The notes under the pieces: generated by a model | The model's input: the letters and a program-made list of their open reading frames with translations, nothing else | What the model was told of the DNA's origin: nothing | The model's database searches: none | Program-made: the position numbers and the translations under genes | Assembly (NCBI GenBank): GCA_017561615.1 | Contig: JAFZBT010000009.1 | Span: 1-28,500 of the forward strand | Direction of reading: 5' to 3' | DNA: 28,500 nucleotides | From: Erysipelotrichaceae bacterium | GTDB lineage: Bacteria > Bacillota_I > Bacilli_A > Erysipelotrichales > Erysipelotrichaceae | In this document: positions 22,194 through 28,500 of the stretch, one piece after another | How positions within the stretch are numbered: position 1 is the first letter of the stretch | Layout: every line of letters begins with the position of its first letter

Positions 22194-22218
22194 TCAGCGG
22201 TTTGCCGTAAAACATCAA

Positions 22219-22245
22219 AGCAGCCTGTACAGGCTGCTTTTCTTT
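22219..22245 (+). terminator. Intrinsic terminator after the alpha/beta hydrolase
   Basis: Perfect palindrome AGCAGCCTGT/ACAGGCTGCT, followed by TTTTCTTT. Confidence 0.93.
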
Positions 22246-22253
22246 GGCCAGAT

Positions 22254-22274
22254 AAAAAGGCTCTTTCCCGAGCC
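22254..22274 (-). terminator. Intrinsic terminator after dut
   Basis: On the minus strand GGCTC, loop GGGAAA, GAGCC, then TTTTT. Confidence 0.85.
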
Positions 22275-22283
22275 CTCAGATCT

Positions 22284-22712
22284 TTATTTTCCGGTGGAGC
22301 CGAAGCCGCCTGCCTGTCTTTCGGTCTCGCTCAGCTGTTCGACTTCCTCAAACTCCACGCTCATGTACGGCATGATGACCAGCTGGGCGATCCTTTCGCC
22401 CTTCTGGATGTAGCGGTTGAGCTCGGAATCGTTATGCAGGGCCACGATCACCTCGCCCCGGTAGTCGCTGTCAATGACCCCGACGCAGTTGGCCGGCCGC
22501 AGGCCGGTCCTGGTCGCCAGGCCGCTGCGGGCAAAGACGCCTCCGAAATAGCCTTCCGGGATCTCCACGGCTATGCCGGTGGAAACCTTGGTGGTCTGGC
22601 CGGAGAAGACTACGGCATCCTCGCAGCTGTAGAGATCCACTCCGGCGCTGTAAGGCGACCCGGAAGTCGGTATGACCGCCTCCTGGTTTAATCTGGTGAT
22701 CCTAATCTTCAT
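22284..22712 (-). CDS. dut: dUTP diphosphatase (dUTPase)
   Basis: 142 aa. Hydrolyses dUTP to dUMP and pyrophosphate, keeping uracil out of DNA. All five trimeric dUTPase motifs are present: AGVDLYS, ARSGLA (usually PRSGLA), GVIDSDYRGEV with the catalytic aspartate, GERIAQLVI, and the mobile C-terminal GGFGSTG. Its start overlaps the end of the MazG-like gene by 11 bases, with purine-rich GAGGAAGAG as ribosome binding site, so the two are translated together. A terminator follows the stop. Confidence 0.96.
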   Translation of the reverse strand: MKIRITRLNQEAVIPTSGSPYSAGVDLYSCEDAVVFSGQTTKVSTGIAVEIPEGYFGGVFARSGLATRTGLRPANCVGVIDSDYRGEVIVALHNDSELNRYIQKGERIAQLVIMPYMSVEFEEVEQLSETERQAGGFGSTGK

Positions 22713-23043
22713 CCTGCTCTTCCTCTCTGTGAATCGATCTCTCTTCGCTGAAGCCTTCCGGATACCGTCTGGCCAGCTTTTCTATATTGTAATCCAGAAT
22801 GTCGGAAAAATCGATCTGCAGATAGGTTGCCAGTTCAGCAATGTACCAGCAGACGTCTCCCAGTTCCTCAATGACCTTTTCCCGGTTCAGCTCATGACCC
22901 TGATGCAGATACTTCTTGACCAGATCAATGGTTTCGCCGGCTTCGCCGCACAGGCCCATGACGCCGTTTATCAGCATCTCTTCGCCATGCAGGCGCTTGC
23001 TCCAGGTCTTCATTGCCAGTTTCTGATATTCGTTTACTTCCAT
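22702..23043 (-). CDS. MazG-like nucleotide pyrophosphohydrolase
   Basis: 113 aa. The MazG metal motif is present: GEAGE (E33, E36) and, one helix later, EELGDVCWY. Members hydrolyse non-canonical or excess nucleoside triphosphates to monophosphates. The single-domain size fits the small MazG group. The C-terminus is highly acidic. It starts 4 bases after the stop of the esterase gene, with GGAGG overlapping that gene's last codons, and overlaps dut by 11 bases. Together with dut this forms a nucleotide clean-up pair. Confidence 0.9.
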   Translation of the reverse strand: MEVNEYQKLAMKTWSKRLHGEEMLINGVMGLCGEAGETIDLVKKYLHQGHELNREKVIEELGDVCWYIAELATYLQIDFSDILDYNIEKLARRYPEGFSEERSIHREEEQDED

Positions 23044-23047
23044 TTTC

Positions 23048-23656
23048 CTATTCCTCCAGGATCCACCTGATTCCGTTTAACAGTCTTTCCGCCGGCTGAT
23101 CGAAATGACCGCCGGGATTCATTACCAGGGTACATTCATTGCCGTTTTCCTGCAGATAACGATACAGCTGCCGGGTCTGATCGCCGACAGTGGCCAGCAG
23201 CTGATTGCGGCTCTGTTCTTCTCTTTCTCCCAGAGACAGATAGATCTTCTTTTCCCTGTCGATCCCGCTGTTTATCAGCCAGTCCACAAAACCGGGAAAC
23301 CACAGCGAAGAAGAACAGCTGACGATACCGTCAAAATAACGATGGCCGTACAGGCCAAACAGGCCGGCCAGCGAATAGCCGGCCAGAAAGGCCTTGGTTT
23401 TCCCCTGCTTCTCTTCGTATGCCGCTCTGATCCTTAATAGCTGCTTCAGCGTTTCCTCTGCCTTTCCCGAAAACTGCATCTTTCCGGCTTTCGCAGACCA
23501 GGGAGAAAGCTCGCCGTTCCAGTCATCGACGTCCAGAAGGATGAAATTGGCCGGCAGCTGTTTCAGTCCGCTGATCAGTTTTTCATCCTGTAACGAGGCA
23601 AACAGAAAGACAGCCGTACTGTAAGAAGGATCGTTGATCAGTTCACTGTGCTTCAT
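23048..23656 (-). CDS. Small alpha/beta hydrolase (esterase)
   Basis: 202 aa from ATG 23656. The nucleophile elbow is GYSLAG (S95) and the catalytic histidine is in GGHFDQP (H184), as in IroE/Fes-like or esterase D-type hydrolases; the acid residue is not certain. No signal peptide. The longer open frame to 23791 runs into the promoter region of the divergent gene, so ATG 23656 is preferred. No ribosome binding site precedes it, and TATAAT ends 7 bases before the ATG, which suggests a leaderless mRNA. First gene of the operon with the MazG-like gene and dut. Confidence 0.78.
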   Translation of the reverse strand: MKHSELINDPSYSTAVFLFASLQDEKLISGLKQLPANFILLDVDDWNGELSPWSAKAGKMQFSGKAEETLKQLLRIRAAYEEKQGKTKAFLAGYSLAGLFGLYGHRYFDGIVSCSSSLWFPGFVDWLINSGIDREKKIYLSLGEREEQSRNQLLATVGDQTRQLYRYLQENGNECTLVMNPGGHFDQPAERLLNGIRWILEE

Positions 23657-23663
23657 AAGTATT

Positions 23664-23669
23664 ATTATA
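23664..23669 (-). promoter_or_regulatory. -10 box of the esterase-mazG-dut operon, implying a leaderless mRNA
   Basis: TATAAT on the minus strand ends 7 bases before ATG 23656, so the transcript would begin at or next to the start codon. The -35 region is not convincing. Confidence 0.6.
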
Positions 23670-23711
23670 GACCAAAAGCGCCGGCGTCTGTCCGCTTCGA
23701 TGGATTTGTTG

Positions 23712-23717
23712 TATGAT
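23712..23717 (+). promoter_or_regulatory. Possible -10 box of the P-loop kinase gene
   Basis: TATGAT, 27 bases before ATG 23745; no clear -35. Confidence 0.4.
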
Positions 23718-23744
23718 GAATATATAGAAAACGAGGAAGCAGAC

Positions 23745-24350
23745 ATGAAGAAACTGATCGTCTTCATCACCGGCCTGCCGGGTACCGGCAAGAGCTATGC
23801 CGCCAGAGTTATCCGGGAGAAGTATCCCCTGTTCCGCGAGGTTTCCTATGACCAGATCAAGGAGATCTTCTGGGACATCCTGGGCTTTGACTCGCAGGAG
23901 GAAAAGGTCGCCATCAACGACCGCAGCCTGGAATACTTTTACCTGTTTCTGGACCGCCAGATGAAAACCGGCGATCCGCTGATTGCGGAATATCCGTTCT
24001 GCCAGCGGCAGAAGGACGCACTGGCCGAAGTAGTTGAAAGAAACGGCTACGAAGCCCTGACCGTCTGTCTTTACGGCGACCTTGATGTCATCTATCAGCG
24101 TCAGAAGCACCGCGATGAAAACGACCCGCGTCATCCCGGTCATTTGGGCAGTCAGTATCATCTGGAAGAATACGACAGATATCTCAAGGGCCCTCATTAT
24201 GACTACACCAAGGAAGAATTCTGGAATCTGCACAAGCACAAGGACTATCACATCCATCTGGGCAGGGAGTTCGACATCGACGTGACCGACCTTGACAGCA
24301 TCAGCTATGATGAAGTCCTCCAGGAGATCGGCAGGATCTTCGCTGAATAA
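23745..24350 (+). CDS. P-loop NTPase, small-molecule kinase-like
   Basis: 201 aa from ATG 23745, preceded by GAGGAAGC; the longer frame to 23634 overlaps the divergent promoter region and lacks such a site. Walker A is GLPGTGKS (10-17). A basic cluster (YQRQKHRDEND, with HPGH) follows in the lid region. The size and layout resemble AAA_33/zeta-toxin-like kinases or shikimate/gluconate kinase-like proteins; substrate unknown. No antitoxin gene is adjacent, so a toxin role is not supported. It is closed by a terminator. Confidence 0.82.
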   Translation: MKKLIVFITGLPGTGKSYAARVIREKYPLFREVSYDQIKEIFWDILGFDSQEEKVAINDRSLEYFYLFLDRQMKTGDPLIAEYPFCQRQKDALAEVVERNGYEALTVCLYGDLDVIYQRQKHRDENDPRHPGHLGSQYHLEEYDRYLKGPHYDYTKEEFWNLHKHKDYHIHLGREFDIDVTDLDSISYDEVLQEIGRIFAE

Positions 24351-24358
24351 ACACCCTA

Positions 24359-24394
24359 AGCCGGGGAGCATCGCTCATGCTGCCCGGCTTTTTT
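24359..24394 (+). terminator. Intrinsic terminator after the P-loop kinase
   Basis: AGCCGGG pairs with CCCGGCT, with inner AGCAT/ATGCT, then TTTTTT. Confidence 0.92.
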
Positions 24395-24396
24395 CG

Positions 24397-24405
24397 TGCT
24401 ATCAT
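24397..24405 (+). promoter_or_regulatory. Extended -10 promoter of deoC
   Basis: TGC-TATCAT, 28 bases before ATG 24434. Confidence 0.6.
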
Positions 24406-24433
24406 TAGGACAGACAGATAAAGGAGAAACACC

Positions 24434-25111
24434 ATGTTAAAACCGGAAGAATTAGCCAAGATGATCGACCATACGCTGCTGAAGCCCTATTCTACCGATG
24501 ACGACCTGAAGAAGCTGTGCCAGGTTGCCAGAGAATACAACTTCAGGACCGTCGCCATCAATAACTGCCACATCCCGCTGTGCAACCGGGAACTGGAAGG
24601 CACGGACGTGCTTACCGACGCCGCCGTCGGTTTCCCCCTGGGCGCCATGACCATTGAGGCCAAGGTCTTTGAAGCTGAGGACGCCATTGAAAAAGGCGCG
24701 GGCGAAGTCGACTATGTCGTCAACATCGGCAAGGTCAAATCCGGTGACTGGGATTATGTCAGAGACGAAATGCGCAGGATCGTAGATGCCTGTCACCGGC
24801 ACGGCATCATCTGCAAGGTCATCTTCGAAAACTGCTATCTGGCAGACGAAGAGAAGCGGATGCTCTGTCAGATCGCCGTGGAAACCGGCATTGACTTCAT
24901 CAAGACCTCAACCGGCATGGGCACCGGCAACGCCACTCTGGAAGACGTCAGGCTGATGAAGCAGTGCGTCGGCGACCGGGTAAAGGTCAAGGCGGCCGGC
25001 GGCATCCGCAACGCCGCCGACGCTCTGAAGTTCATCGAAGCCGGCGCTTCCCGGCTGGGGACCTCAGCCGGCAAGGTCATCGTTGACGAATACCGGGAAA
25101 TGCTCAAATAG
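24434..25111 (+). CDS. deoC: Deoxyribose-phosphate aldolase
   Basis: 225 aa, usual for the short bacterial type. Splits 2-deoxyribose 5-phosphate into glyceraldehyde 3-phosphate and acetaldehyde in deoxynucleoside catabolism. The Schiff-base lysine is K157 in DFIKTSTG, and the second catalytic lysine is K186 in VKAAGGIR; IDHTLLKP near the N-terminus is also typical. AAGGAG precedes the ATG. It stands alone here without the other deo genes, between two terminators. Confidence 0.97.
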   Translation: MLKPEELAKMIDHTLLKPYSTDDDLKKLCQVAREYNFRTVAINNCHIPLCNRELEGTDVLTDAAVGFPLGAMTIEAKVFEAEDAIEKGAGEVDYVVNIGKVKSGDWDYVRDEMRRIVDACHRHGIICKVIFENCYLADEEKRMLCQIAVETGIDFIKTSTGMGTGNATLEDVRLMKQCVGDRVKVKAAGGIRNAADALKFIEAGASRLGTSAGKVIVDEYREMLK

Positions 25112-25124
25112 ACTTTAAGAACAG

Positions 25125-25149
25125 CTCTCACGGCGTGAGAGTTTTTCTT
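25125..25149 (+). terminator. Intrinsic terminator after deoC
   Basis: CTCTCAC, loop GGC, GTGAGAG, then TTTTTC. Confidence 0.93.
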
Positions 25150-25176
25150 TGCACTTTTCCCGGGGGGTGCTATAAT
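25149..25176 (+). promoter_or_regulatory. Strong promoter of the ECF S component-coaX operon
   Basis: TTGCAC, 16-base spacer ending in TGC, TATAAT: both a -35 and an extended -10. The leader from about 25183 to 25249 is roughly 66 bases. Confidence 0.8.
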
Positions 25177-25249
25177 ACTCCTGGTTTTGTACTCATATCC
25201 CTGCAAGGACTGCGAGGAGCAGATCACGGGAATGAAAACGGAGGTATTC

Positions 25250-25837
25250 ATGAGAAACGCCAATATTAAGAAACTGACGGGAACAGCCCTGCTGGCAGCC
25301 ATCATCGTCGTGCTGCAGACTGTTGCCAGCGGCATCAAGTTCGGGACCTTTACCCCGACTCTTTCACTCATACCAATCATCATCGGCGCGCTGGTCTACG
25401 GACCGCTTTCCGGAGCCTTTCTGGGTCTGGTGTTTGGCGTCATCGTCGTTATCGGCGTCCTGAGCGGCACCGAGCCGATGAGCACGCTGATGTTTCAGAC
25501 CAGCCCGGCCTTGACCGTCGGCGTCTGTCTGCTTAAGGGCATGATGGCCGGTCTGATCCCCGGACTGCTCTATAAGCTGCTTAAGGGCGAAAAGGACCTG
25601 CTGGCCACCGTCGTGGCCACCATCAGCGCCCCGATCGTCAACACCGGCATCTTCTGCGCGGCCTTAATGACCGTCTTTCTGCCCATCACCCAGCACTTTT
25701 CCGATCTGCTCGGTTTCGCTGACGCCGGAAAGTTCGTGCTGCTGGGAATCGTCGGTACCAACTTCCTGTTTGAACTGCTGCTGAACGCCGTTCTGGTGCC
25801 GATCGTCATCAGGATCATCAACTTCGTAAAGAAGTAG
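25250..25837 (+). CDS. ECF transporter S component, probably for pantothenate
   Basis: 195 aa, hydrophobic, with about five to six membrane helices: AALLAAIIVVLQTV-like first helix, then LSLIPIIIGALVYGP, GLVFGVIVVIGVL, CLLKGMMAGLIPGLLY, a helix at about 130-150, and a last one near 170-190. The pattern of an S component, with a glycine-rich YGPLSGAFLGL turn, fits the substrate-binding subunit of an ECF vitamin transporter; the shared energising module would be encoded elsewhere. GGAGGT precedes ATG 25250. The frame runs open back to a TTG at 25187, including a CxxC, but without a ribosome binding site there. The pantothenate guess rests on coaX, which starts 10 bases later. Confidence 0.82.
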   Translation: MRNANIKKLTGTALLAAIIVVLQTVASGIKFGTFTPTLSLIPIIIGALVYGPLSGAFLGLVFGVIVVIGVLSGTEPMSTLMFQTSPALTVGVCLLKGMMAGLIPGLLYKLLKGEKDLLATVVATISAPIVNTGIFCAALMTVFLPITQHFSDLLGFADAGKFVLLGIVGTNFLFELLLNAVLVPIVIRIINFVKK

Positions 25838-25847
25838 GAGGCTGCTT

Positions 25848-26612
25848 ATGTTATTAGCCATTGACATGGGAAACTCCAACATTGAATTCGGTCTGCTGGA
25901 AAAAGGCAGAACGGTTTTCAGTGAAAGGATCAAGACCGACCTGGAAAAGACCGCTACCGAATACGCGGTTCTGCTGCATACCATCCTGGAGATCCGCGGC
26001 ATCGAGGATGCCGAAATCGACGGAGCCATCATCTCCAGCGTCGTACCGCCGCTGACCGCTCCTCTGAAGGAAGCTGTCAAGATCACTACCGGCCTTACCC
26101 CGCTGGTCGTCGGCCCGGGCATCAAAACCGGGATGAAAGTCAGTGTTCCCGACCCGAAGGCCGTCGGCGCTGACCTGATCGTCGGATCGGTTGCCGGCAT
26201 GCAGCTGTACGGCCATCCGCTGATCGTCATCGACATGGGCACGGCTACGACCGCTGTCGTCGTCGATAAGGAAGGCACCTTCATCGGCGGAGCCGTGATT
26301 CCCGGAGCCGTCGTTTCGCTGAACGCCTTAAGCAACAGCGCTTCCAAGCTGCCAATGATCGACATTGCCGCCCCGAAGAAAGTCATCAACGGCGGAACCG
26401 TTGAAGCCATGCAGAGCGGCCTGGTCTACGGGCAGGCTTCGCTGCTGGACGGCATGATCGCCAAGATGAAGAAGGAGATGGGCTATGACATGAAAGTGGT
26501 CGCTACCGGCGGCCTGGCCAAGCTCATCGTTCCCTATTGCGAAAGCGAGATCACCCTGGACAACAACCTCATGCTTGAAGGTCTGGACATTATTTACAAC
26601 ATGAACAAATAA
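25848..26612 (+). CDS. coaX: Type III pantothenate kinase
   Basis: 254 aa, usual length. Phosphorylates pantothenate as the first step of coenzyme A synthesis. Motifs of the ASKHA fold are present: DMGNSN at the N-terminus (phosphate 1), GADLIV, IDMGTATT (phosphate 2), and GGAVIPG in the substrate region. The first residues MLLAIDMGNSNIEFGL match the family closely. TAGGAGG from the end of the upstream gene is its ribosome binding site. Co-transcribed with the ECF S component. Confidence 0.96.
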   Translation: MLLAIDMGNSNIEFGLLEKGRTVFSERIKTDLEKTATEYAVLLHTILEIRGIEDAEIDGAIISSVVPPLTAPLKEAVKITTGLTPLVVGPGIKTGMKVSVPDPKAVGADLIVGSVAGMQLYGHPLIVIDMGTATTAVVVDKEGTFIGGAVIPGAVVSLNALSNSASKLPMIDIAAPKKVINGGTVEAMQSGLVYGQASLLDGMIAKMKKEMGYDMKVVATGGLAKLIVPYCESEITLDNNLMLEGLDIIYNMNK

Positions 26613-26616
26613 CCGC

Positions 26617-26645
26617 TTGAAATGCTCATTCAGGTGTGTTAACAT
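26617..26645 (+). promoter_or_regulatory. Promoter of rpmE
   Basis: TTGAAA, 17-base spacer ending in TGT, TAACAT: a -35 plus a TGn extended -10, right after the coaX stop. No terminator for coaX was seen in between. Confidence 0.7.
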
Positions 26646-26660
26646 TTAAAAGCACTTACT

Positions 26661-26681
26661 TTGGATTGACAGGATATCCAA
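26661..26681 (+). other. Small hairpin in the rpmE leader
   Basis: TTGGAT pairs with ATCCAA around a 9-base loop, ending about 6 bases before the ribosome binding site. Could take part in translational control; this is inference. Confidence 0.45.
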
Positions 26682-26698
26682 GGCGGAAGGAGAAGAAT

Positions 26699-26914
26699 AT
26701 GAAGGAAAAGATTCATCCCGTAATGTATGAAACAAAGGTCGTATGTGCCTCATGCGGAAGCGAGTTCATGACGCATTCAACCAAGAAGGAAATCAAGGTT
26801 GATACCTGCTCAAACTGCCATCCGTTCTACACAGGCAGACAGCGTTTCCAGCAGGCTGCCGGCCGTATTGACCAGTTCAACAAGAAGTACGGATTCGACC
26901 AGAAGAAGAAGTAG
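26699..26914 (+). CDS. rpmE: Ribosomal protein L31, zinc-binding (C+) type
   Basis: 71 aa. Structural protein of the 50S subunit. Four cysteines are present as CASC (16, 19) and CSNC (37, 40), so this is the zinc-containing form; HPFYTG and [10 protein letters not shown] are family signatures. AAGGAG lies 6-8 bases before ATG 26699. It has its own promoter, a small leader hairpin and a terminator behind it. Confidence 0.97.
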   Translation: MKEKIHPVMYETKVVCASCGSEFMTHSTKKEIKVDTCSNCHPFYTGRQRFQQAAGRIDQFNKKYGFDQKKK

Positions 26915-26936
26915 GAAATCAATTCAGAAAAGACTG

Positions 26937-26960
26937 AACCAGGCAATGCCTGGTTTTATT
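26937..26960 (+). terminator. Intrinsic terminator after rpmE
   Basis: AACCAGGC, loop AAT, GCCTGGTT, then TTATT. Confidence 0.88.
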
Positions 26961-26996
26961 ATGGCTGGCCGGTAGCGCTCGGGGCCGAACCTGAAT

Positions 26997-27002
26997 TATA
27001 AT
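26997..27002 (+). promoter_or_regulatory. -10 box of the channel gene
   Basis: TATAAT, 64 bases before ATG 27067; no good -35 hexamer at the right distance. Confidence 0.55.
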
Positions 27003-27013
27003 AGAAAAAAGAG

Positions 27014-27029
27014 GATCTGCCCGCAGATC
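27014..27029 (+). other. Perfect inverted repeat at the 5' end of the channel mRNA
   Basis: GATCTGC and GCAGATC separated by two bases, starting about 5 bases after the expected transcription start. It could be an RNA stem protecting the 5' end or an operator for a repressor. Confidence 0.6.
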
Positions 27030-27066
27030 ATCAATTAGCACAATCAGCCCCAAAGGAGGAAAACTA

Positions 27067-28500
27067 ATGAACAAGCCTTCACTCAAAGACCGCTTTACCT
27101 ACTGGTTTGACAATCAGATGTCCAGAGGAAGCGTCGGCCTGGTAAGGATCCTGCTGATTTTCACCATCCTGGTCGTCCTGCTGATCTCCGCCATCATCTT
27201 CAGCTGCGGCTTCAGCGAAGACCAGGGGTTCTTCGGCATTGTCTGGGACAGCCTGACCACGATCATCAATGCCTGGATGCCTTCCTTTGAGGAAGGCAGC
27301 GTCGGTTATGTCTGCATGATGGCACTGGCCGCCTTTGTCGGTCTGCTGGTAACCAGCGTTCTGATCGGCATCTTCAGCAGCGCCATCGAAGAGAAGATCG
27401 TCGGCCTGCGGAAAGGCAACTCTCTGGTCATTGAAAAGGACCACATCGTTCTCATCGGCTTCTATTCCGGTGAATACACCCTTCTGCGTCAGCTGGTGCT
27501 GGCCGCTCAGGACGATCCCTGTACGATCGTCGTCGGCGCCGAAATGGAACGGGATGAACTGGAAGAGGCCGTCAGCGACAACATTGAAAAGCCTGATAAC
27601 GTCAGGATCATCTGCCGGACAATTGATCCGCTTGATCCCGTTTCTCTGGAAAAGCTTGCCATTGCTTCCTGCCGCTCCGTCATCATCAGTCCGACTGATG
27701 ACGACAAGACGGTTAAGATCCTGCTGGCGCTCATCAGCCTGATGGACAGCAACGAGATCGCTGATGTGCGCATCAACGCTGTCATAACCAAGGACGAAAA
27801 CCGCTTCCCCGCGCTGCTGGCGGAAAAGCACAACATCATGGCCCTGCACTTCAGCGATGCCCGCGGAAAACTGATCGCTCACTCCTGCAATCAGCCCGGC
27901 CTGTCGCGCGTCTTCCGGGACATCTTTGACTATGAAGGGTCAGAACTCTACATCATCCACGACTTTGCCAACACCGGTCTGACCTTTGAAAATCTTCTGG
28001 TCCGGATGGACGGCGGTGTCCCCGTCGGTGTTGTTCATGACGGACAGCTGATCATGAATCCGGAAAGCGACATGCTCCTTCAGAACACTGACCAACTTCT
28101 GGTCTATGCGGAATCGCAGGCTTCCTGTTCGCTGATCAGTGCTGATCAGATGCAGACGCCAAAGCCCAAAAAGATCCGCAGCCGGCAGAATGACCGCGCG
28201 TCCAAGACGACCATCTTCGGCAACCGCCGCAGCCTGTCAGTCATTCTCAGCGAACTGCCGGACACCGTCAGCAGGGTCGCATTGGTAAACTACGACAAGT
28301 TCAACTATGAAACGGTCCAGAAGATCTGCGCCCGGCGCGGCTTTGACCTTGAACTGGTAAACGGTGACGCCCATGACGAGAGTTTCCTGTACGAAACCGT
28401 AAAGGATTCCGAGCACATCATCATTCAGAGCAACTACGGCAATGAAGAGGAATCCGACATGAACACCATCTTCCTGCTGCTGAACCTGCGGGAGATCAGG
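27067..28500 (+). CDS. CASTOR/POLLUX-like ion channel protein (cut by window end)
   Basis: 478 codons are inside the window and the frame is still open. AAAGGAGG precedes ATG 27067. Two membrane helices are visible at about 27-48 and 79-103, with a pore-like segment between (WDSLTTIINAWMPSF). Then comes a regulatory nucleotide-binding domain of the RCK type beginning DHIVLIGFYSGEYTLLRQ, and a second such unit near 385-440 (VALVNYDKF). This resembles the bacterial members of the CASTOR/POLLUX family, whose plant relatives are nuclear cation channels. It would sit in the cytoplasmic membrane with the large domain inside. The ion carried and the ligand are unknown. The -10 box and a 5' hairpin lie upstream. 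Confidence 0.82.
   Translation, partial: MNKPSLKDRFTYWFDNQMSRGSVGLVRILLIFTILVVLLISAIIFSCGFSEDQGFFGIVWDSLTTIINAWMPSFEEGSVGYVCMMALAAFVGLLVTSVLIGIFSSAIEEKIVGLRKGNSLVIEKDHIVLIGFYSGEYTLLRQLVLAAQDDPCTIVVGAEMERDELEEAVSDNIEKPDNVRIICRTIDPLDPVSLEKLAIASCRSVIISPTDDDKTVKILLALISLMDSNEIADVRINAVITKDENRFPALLAEKHNIMALHFSDARGKLIAHSCNQPGLSRVFRDIFDYEGSELYIIHDFANTGLTFENLLVRMDGGVPVGVVHDGQLIMNPESDMLLQNTDQLLVYAESQASCSLISADQMQTPKPKKIRSRQNDRASKTTIFGNRRSLSVILSELPDTVSRVALVNYDKFNYETVQKICARRGFDLELVNGDAHDESFLYETVKDSEHIIIQSNYGNEEESDMNTIFLLLNLREIR

Noticed and set aside
23745..24350. Zeta-type toxin
   Set aside because: The P-loop fits loosely, but no small antitoxin gene is adjacent and many harmless kinases look alike.
1..28500. 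CRISPR arrays, tRNA or rRNA genes, insertion sequences, phage genes
   Set aside because: No direct repeat series, cloverleaf-like stretch, transposase or phage protein was found in the window.

Overview
The window looks like chromosomal DNA of a Bacillota (Firmicutes) bacterium, most plausibly a gut anaerobe of the Erysipelotrichales type; the order-level call is inference. Visible support: AGGAGG-like ribosome binding sites before most genes, a T-box leader, an ECF transporter S component, a type III pantothenate kinase, a ferredoxin-tailed aldo-keto reductase, GH36 alpha-galactosidase, and short G+C-rich hairpin terminators followed by T runs. Coding DNA is G+C rich at third positions, which produces many long antisense open frames that are not genes. 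No tRNA, rRNA, CRISPR array, prophage or insertion sequence was seen.

Layout. 1-321: divergent control region; a methionine-specific T-box precedes the first codons of a metG cut by the left edge (minus strand), and a serine acetyltransferase starts to the right. 1303-2697: TIR-LRR protein and a small unknown protein, probably one transcript ending in a terminator. 2755-8049 (minus): tightly packed operon of a divergent MetRS-like protein, GluRS, an MccF/LD-carboxypeptidase-like S66 peptidase and a HAD phosphatase, with TGATG and ATGA junctions. 8167-10107 (minus): cyclase-family hydrolase, a DUF3795-like/Nudix fusion and a DUF1232 protein. 10176-11853 (minus): aldo-keto reductase and a uridine-kinase-like P-loop kinase. 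12016-16104 (minus): copper module made of an HMA protein lacking CxxC, a CopA ATPase with HMA domains at both ends, and a membrane zinc-ribbon protein. 16235-18493: alpha-galactosidase. 18543-19349 (minus): ispF and a TfoX-like protein. 19400-22193: PfkB-like protein on an apparently leaderless mRNA, flavin-reductase-like protein, alpha/beta hydrolase. 22284-23656 (minus): small esterase, MazG-like pyrophosphohydrolase and dUTPase, a house-cleaning nucleotide pair. 23745-26914: P-loop kinase, deoC, an ECF S component with coaX (probable pantothenate uptake plus phosphorylation), rpmE. 27067 to the right edge: CASTOR/POLLUX-like channel protein, cut by the window end.

The most unusual parts are the aminoacyl-tRNA synthetase/MccF-like operon with its degenerate second MetRS, the TIR-LRR gene pair, and the CopA with a C-terminal chaperone-like domain that has its own internal ribosome binding site and ATG. 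Promoters repeatedly show a TGn-TATAAT extended -10 element, and two genes have a -10 box so close to the ATG that leaderless transcripts are likely.
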